Source: Pseudomonadota bacterium
GTDB lineage: Bacteria; Pseudomonadota; Alphaproteobacteria; Sphingomonadales; Sphingomonadaceae
Direction of reading: 5' to 3'
DNA length: 9,849 nt
Assembly (NCBI GenBank): GCA_023427285.1
Contig: JAEZBH010000489.1
Span: 1-9,849, forward strand
The translations under genes were made by a program, and so were the position numbers. Positions within the stretch are counted from its first letter, which is position 1, and the number at the start of each line of letters is the position of its first letter. The notes beneath the pieces are model-generated. The model saw only the letters and a list, made by a program, of their open reading frames with translations, did not search any database and was not told the DNA's origin. This document shows positions 6,264 to 9,849 of this stretch, in pieces.

Positions 6264-7034
6264 ATGAGCACACTGGATGGTCAGCGTCATATTCTGATTG
6301 CAGGGGGAAGCCGTGGTATTGGCGCGGCGTGCGCGCGTCGATTTCTGGCGTCGGGAGATCGGGTCAGCGTGGTGGCGCGCTCTTTGCCGGATGAGCAGGA
6401 GCTTCCGGCCGCGCCTGGACTGCGCGCAATACTTGCGGACCTGCGCGATATTATGGGCGCTGAGGCAGCCTGCAAAGACGCAGAAGCGGTTTTTGGGCCG
6501 ATTGACGTGCTGATTAATTGCGCGGGGGCCGCGCAGCAAACGCCGCCAGACCGGGTGACAGCGCGTACGTGGCAGGAGGCCATGGCCGCCAAGTACTTTA
6601 CCTACATGAACGTGATCGATCCGGTGCTGAAGGGCATGGTGGAGCGCCGGTCGGGCGTCATTGTGAACGTGATCGGCCTTGGCGGAAAAGTGCCTAGCGA
6701 TACGCATCTGCCGGGAGGCGCCGCCAATGCGGCCTTGATGCTGGCAACCACAGGGCTCGGCCATGCCTGGGGCCATGCTGGTGTTCGTGTGGTAGGCGTT
6801 AATCCGGGGCCGGTCTCGACCGGCCGACTGCAACAGTTGATTGCGACCAAGGCGATAAATGAGGGAATATCCGAAGCTCAAGCCGAAGCCGCGCTAACCC
6901 AAAACATGCCTTATGGCCGGGTGATCACGCCGGAGGAAATTGCCGAGGCAGTCTTTTTCCTGGCGTCCAGCGGCGCAAGCGCCATCAATGGAACGGTCAT
7001 TGCAACGGATGGCGGCGCAAGCCCGGTCATCTGA
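6264..7034 (+). CDS. Short-chain dehydrogenase/reductase homologue lacking the catalytic tetrad
   Basis: This 256-residue Rossmann-fold protein is normal in length for a classical SDR. The dinucleotide site is kept: AGGSRGIG (13-20) for the TGxxxGIG motif, an acidic LADLRD (58-63), and NCAG (85-88). PGPVSTGR (181-188) and the C-terminal INGTVIATDGG (241-251) are also classical. R39 after the second strand might suggest NADP, but this is weak. The catalytic tetrad is gone. By alignment to the usual pattern, K110 replaces Asn, G138 replaces Ser, G151 replaces Tyr (HLPGGAANAAL, 148-158) and N155 replaces Lys. The frame is intact and codon use is like its neighbours, so this looks like a divergent subfamily and not decay. 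It could use other residues for catalysis or only bind nucleotide. It is divergent from the MBL-fold gene and convergent with the TonB receptor. Confidence 0.85.
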   Translation: MSTLDGQRHILIAGGSRGIGAACARRFLASGDRVSVVARSLPDEQELPAAPGLRAILADLRDIMGAEAACKDAEAVFGPIDVLINCAGAAQQTPPDRVTARTWQEAMAAKYFTYMNVIDPVLKGMVERRSGVIVNVIGLGGKVPSDTHLPGGAANAALMLATTGLGHAWGHAGVRVVGVNPGPVSTGRLQQLIATKAINEGISEAQAEAALTQNMPYGRVITPEEIAEAVFFLASSGASAINGTVIATDGGASPVI

Positions 7035-7053
7035 GGGCAGAACTTAAGCGCAT

Positions 7054-7098
7054 AAAAAACGTTCGCCCACGGAACCTTTCCGGCACCGTGGGCGAACG
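7054..7098 (-). terminator. Intrinsic terminator of the TonB receptor gene, probably bidirectional
   Basis: CGTTCGCCCACGG (7060-7072) and CCGTGGGCGAACG (7086-7098) form a perfect 13-bp stem with a 13-nt loop. Six A's at 7054-7059 give a T6 tract on the minus strand, the classic end for the TonB receptor transcript. On the plus strand CTGTTT follows, so it may also stop the SDR transcript, less efficiently. Confidence 0.85.
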
Positions 7099-7126
7099 CT
7101 GTTTGGTCAGCGATTAAGTGTTCCGC

Positions 7127-9478
7127 TTAGAACTCAAAGCCCAGACGAGCACCGAAGACACGGTGACGTGCGGGAGAGAAGGTCAGAGACGGAATGCTGG
7201 TATAGGTGTCGGCATTGTACGCGATGGAGGTCGGTACCTTGTTGTTGAAGAGGTTCTCTGCATACAGTTCGAAGTTCAGGTCGCCGCTGTCCACACCAAT
7301 GCGGGCATTGAAGCGGTGGCTCGGCTTGAGCCAGGCAAGGTTGGCCTCGCTCTCATATTGGCGACCGGTATAGAAGTAATCGATACGCAAGAAGCCATCG
7401 ACATCATTCGTTACCGGGCGAGAATAGGTTGCCGAGGCAGACCCGGTCCATGCAGAGTACTGCGGCAAACGGTTGCCAACCGGATTGTCATCGCCGATCA
7501 GCGTGCTGCATTCCGCGCACTGGGTTTTCTTGATCTTGGTCTCTGCGTAGGAGAGCGTGCCTTCGAGAGTCAGGTACTCTGATGCCCGGAAGGTTGCCTC
7601 CACTTCCACACCATACAGCTCAACCTCGCCACCCGGCACAACGATGCGGGTCGGCGTGGGATCGCCATTATCATTGAAGTAAGTGATATTCTGGTTGATG
7701 TGCTTGTCGTACCACGAACCGTAGTAGAAGGCGGTCAGCAGTTGCAGGCGGCGGTCAAGCAGGTTGGCCTTGAAGCCGAACTCTCCCATTTCGATCTTTT
7801 CCGGGCCCACTGAGGCCGGAACGTTCAGCTGCTCCTGCACCTGATCCTGAACGGACTGCGGTTGTGCCAGCAGTGATGCATTGAACTGACCCGGACGCGT
7901 GCCCTTGGCATAAGAGATATATGCCGACGTGTCGGAATCGAATTCATAACGCAGGATCGCACGCGGGTTGAAGCTCTTTGACTTGCCCTCAGCGTCGATG
8001 TTCCGGGTCTTCACCGTCTGACCGATCTGATCCCACTGATAGCGGCCTTCAAGGCTGAAATTCAGTGCATCGGTGATGTCATAGGAGGCCGAGCCGAACA
8101 GTGCGTAGGTGTCTGCACTGTAGGTGGTTGCGTACACGGCATTGTTGAAGCCGCCGTTCGAAAACGCGTTGGTTGCAATGCTGTTGCGCTGACGGAAGTA
8201 GTTGAAGCCGGTCAGCCAGTTGAAGCGGCCCTCGGTGGGCGAGGACAGCCGCACTTCGGCGGAATGGTTGGTCAGGTCAGTCTGGCCGCCAACGGTGCGG
8301 GAATAGTACGGCAGAACACCGGGAACCGTGCCGAAGGACGGGTTCGGGATATTACGTCCATCGATAAAACCGGTGTCGGCAACGTAGCCCCACTGGTCAT
8401 GCAGATAAGCGCCGTTGGCGCTCAGGGTGTAGCCATCGGCAAAGCTGTAGTCGGCAATGACGTGGGTTTGCAGCGAGTTGCGCTTCATGCCGAATTCATC
8501 GTTGAAGCCGGGCTTTACCGTAGACTCGCCAGAGGTCTTGCCGTTGACGCGGTCGATCACGTCCTGACCGACTTCAACCTGCTGCGTCAGGCGGTTGAGC
8601 AGGCCGCGTCCAAGCGCACCGCAATAGAATTGGCGATTGGTGGGGGTGGTGCAGTTGAAGTCTTCCGGCTGCAACTGACCCGAGGCCCCTGGGCCGTCGC
8701 GATCTTCCCAGTAATTGATATAGCCGCGCATCTTGAAGTCGTCAGACGGCGTGAAATACAGGGTGCCGGCGATGGAGCGGGTTTGCTGTTCGCCCAGTTT
8801 GCCGTCATAGCCGTAGTTGTCGTACTGGCCGTCGGTGTTGTAGAGGCGCGTTGAAATTCGAGCCGACAGAACGTCGTCGATCAGGCCGCCTTCCGCGCTG
8901 AGCTTGACCTCAGACGTGTTGAAGCTGGCATAGGAAATGCTGCCCTTCAGGCTCGGATCGAACGAGGGCGTGCGGGTGATGAAGTTGACTGCGCCCGCAA
9001 AGGTTGCGCGACCAAAATAGGCGCTTTGCGGGCCCTTGATGACCTCGACGCGCTCGATATCGGTCAGGCCGGAAATGGCGCCGCCGCCAACAGGAACGCC
9101 GTCAATGAACGCGCTGGCGCCCTGACGGTCGGGCGACGGTGTGCCCGAGAACATGCCGCGCACCGTAAAGAAGGTGTAGCCGCGATCGTTGCGGTTCACC
9201 GACTGGTTCTGGTAGCGGAAGCCCGGCACGAAGTCTGAAAGGTCGCTGTAGTTGGCGATGCCGCGCGCTTCGAGCGCATCAGCCGAAAGTGCGGAAATGG
9301 CAACCGGCGCCTGAATGATGCTTTCATCCTTTTTGCGCGCCGTGACGATAATATCCCCCAAGCTGAGGTTAGAGGCAGTCGCCTCCGGCGCTGCGGCGGT
9401 CTGCGCATGTGCCCCCACAGTTCCGAACGCCATTACGACTGCGATCGCAGTCATCCCTACGCTTTGCAACGTAACCAC
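7127..9478 (-). CDS. TonB-dependent outer-membrane receptor
   Basis: This 783-residue protein has a signal peptide (1-25, probable cut AHA|Q), a TonB box (DIIVTARKK, 42-50), a plug domain (about residues 55-190, with VEVIKGPQSAYFGRATFAGAVNFITRTP-type sequence at 144-171) and a long beta-barrel ending in the typical C-terminal Phe (GFEF). It would import a scarce or bulky substrate across the outer membrane using TonB energy. The barrel style matches the large sphingomonad receptor family, which takes up siderophores, sugars, aromatics and other nutrients, so the substrate is open. No FecA-like N-terminal signalling domain is present. The start is GTG, supported by AAGGA 7 nt upstream. It lies 43 bp downstream of an alpha/beta-hydrolase gene on the same strand with no terminator between, so the two are probably co-transcribed. 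The gene is complete. Confidence 0.95.
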   Translation of the reverse strand: MVTLQSVGMTAIAVVMAFGTVGAHAQTAAAPEATASNLSLGDIIVTARKKDESIIQAPVAISALSADALEARGIANYSDLSDFVPGFRYQNQSVNRNDRGYTFFTVRGMFSGTPSPDRQGASAFIDGVPVGGGAISGLTDIERVEVIKGPQSAYFGRATFAGAVNFITRTPSFDPSLKGSISYASFNTSEVKLSAEGGLIDDVLSARISTRLYNTDGQYDNYGYDGKLGEQQTRSIAGTLYFTPSDDFKMRGYINYWEDRDGPGASGQLQPEDFNCTTPTNRQFYCGALGRGLLNRLTQQVEVGQDVIDRVNGKTSGESTVKPGFNDEFGMKRNSLQTHVIADYSFADGYTLSANGAYLHDQWGYVADTGFIDGRNIPNPSFGTVPGVLPYYSRTVGGQTDLTNHSAEVRLSSPTEGRFNWLTGFNYFRQRNSIATNAFSNGGFNNAVYATTYSADTYALFGSASYDITDALNFSLEGRYQWDQIGQTVKTRNIDAEGKSKSFNPRAILRYEFDSDTSAYISYAKGTRPGQFNASLLAQPQSVQDQVQEQLNVPASVGPEKIEMGEFGFKANLLDRRLQLLTAFYYGSWYDKHINQNITYFNDNGDPTPTRIVVPGGEVELYGVEVEATFRASEYLTLEGTLSYAETKIKKTQCAECSTLIGDDNPVGNRLPQYSAWTGSASATYSRPVTNDVDGFLRIDYFYTGRQYESEANLAWLKPSHRFNARIGVDSGDLNFELYAENLFNNKVPTSIAYNADTYTSIPSLTFSPARHRVFGARLGFEF

Positions 9479-9485
9479 TTTTGTT

Positions 9486-9490
9486 TCCTT
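9486..9490 (-). promoter_or_regulatory. Ribosome binding site deciding the GTG start of the TonB receptor
   Basis: AAGGA on the minus strand lies 7 nt before the GTG at 9478. The next in-frame ATG (codon 9) would remove the start of the signal peptide and has no such site. Confidence 0.7.
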
Positions 9491-9521
9491 CCCTGTTTGT
9501 GGTTTGTTATTTTTTGTGAAG

Positions 9522-9848
9522 CTATTTGCTGACGACGCTCGTCAGGTAGCTTTTGACGATCCGGGCGAAACGCTCCGGAACCTCAAAAGGCGGATAATGG
9601 CCCGTATCTTCAAGAACGATGGTCGAGACGGATGACGTCGGCAGATGATTTTTCAGCGTTGTCATCGTGTGCAGCGGGAGCACGAAATCGATCTTTCCCC
9701 ACACCAGCAGCGCCGGTGCCTTGACCGTTGACATGACCTTGTAAATCTCGGGAACATGGGCCGTCGAACGCCAGAACAAGCGCGGCTTCTCGATCGGCTT
9801 GCGGCGGTTCATGTCATAGTACCGCGTGATTTTCTCGTCGGTCATGCG
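9522..9848 (-). CDS. Alpha/beta-hydrolase family protein, C-terminal part (5' end outside window)
   Basis: About 109 C-terminal residues are visible; the frame is still open at the right edge and the stop is TAG (9522-9524). KAPALLVWGKIDFVLP carries the usual catalytic acid region (Asp in GKID) and LEDTGHYPPFEVPERFARIVKSYL carries the catalytic His (GHYPPFE) and the closing helix, as in haloalkane dehalogenase, epoxide hydrolase or lipase-type alpha/beta hydrolases. The nucleophile elbow is outside the window, so the subclass cannot be named. It lies 43 bp upstream of the TonB receptor gene on the same strand, suggesting that it acts on the compound the receptor imports. The internal ATG at 9845 is not taken as the start, because the upstream codon is open and 108 residues would be far too short for the family. 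Confidence 0.82.
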   Translation of the reverse strand, partial: RMTDEKITRYYDMNRRKPIEKPRLFWRSTAHVPEIYKVMSTVKAPALLVWGKIDFVLPLHTMTTLKNHLPTSSVSTIVLEDTGHYPPFEVPERFARIVKSYLTSVVSK

Positions 9849-9849
9849 C

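Noticed and set aside
6108..6881. 257-codon minus-strand frame opposite the SDR gene
   Set aside because: Composition is Arg/His/Cys-rich and unlike a folded protein; the SDR frame on the plus strand has clear motifs and a strong ribosome binding site.
1..9849. Insertion sequences, CRISPR arrays, tRNA or rRNA genes
   Set aside because: No transposase-like frame, terminal repeats, regularly spaced repeats or tRNA cloverleaf was seen on either strand.

Overview
The window looks like an accessory catabolic region of a GC-rich alphaproteobacterium. A sphingomonad is most likely, judged from the style of the TonB-dependent receptor (Gln/Ala-rich start of the mature protein, an IIVTARK TonB box) and its pairing with PQQ-dependent and short-chain dehydrogenases. 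This placement is inference, since no rRNA or housekeeping marker is present.

Layout, left to right: (1) the 3' end of an alpha/beta-hydrolase gene (+), convergent with (2) a PQQ-dependent, glucose-dehydrogenase-type quinoprotein (-). (3) Upstream of it on the same strand is a histidinol-dehydrogenase-like gene of the HpsN (sulfopropanediol 3-dehydrogenase) type. (4) A 449-bp gene-free divergent control region follows, rich in inverted repeats. (5) Next is an arylmalonate decarboxylase/maleate isomerase/Asp-Glu racemase superfamily gene (+), ended by tandem hairpins. (6) A metallo-beta-lactamase-fold hydrolase (-) comes next, divergent from (7) a short-chain dehydrogenase/reductase (SDR) homologue (+). 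(8) A strong hairpin terminator separates the SDR gene from (9) a complete TonB-dependent outer-membrane receptor (-). (10) The 3' end of a second alpha/beta-hydrolase gene lies 43 bp upstream of the receptor on the same strand. Genes are tightly packed, with no mobile elements, tRNAs, rRNAs or CRISPR arrays seen.

A plausible joint role is uptake of an organic compound by the TonB receptor, followed by hydrolysis (two alpha/beta hydrolases, one MBL-fold hydrolase) and oxidation (PQQ enzyme, HisD-like four-electron dehydrogenase), with further processing by the decarboxylase/isomerase-like protein. The substrate cannot be read from the sequence. Unusually, three of the enzyme-like proteins have lost residues that define catalysis in their families. 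The SDR lacks all four tetrad residues (Asn, Ser, Tyr, Lys), the decarboxylase/isomerase-like protein has neither catalytic cysteine, and the left-edge hydrolase has Ser where the catalytic His should be. All three otherwise look intact and in frame, so these are probably divergent subfamilies with altered chemistry or binding roles, not decayed genes. Comparisons with family members were made from memory, without running an alignment.
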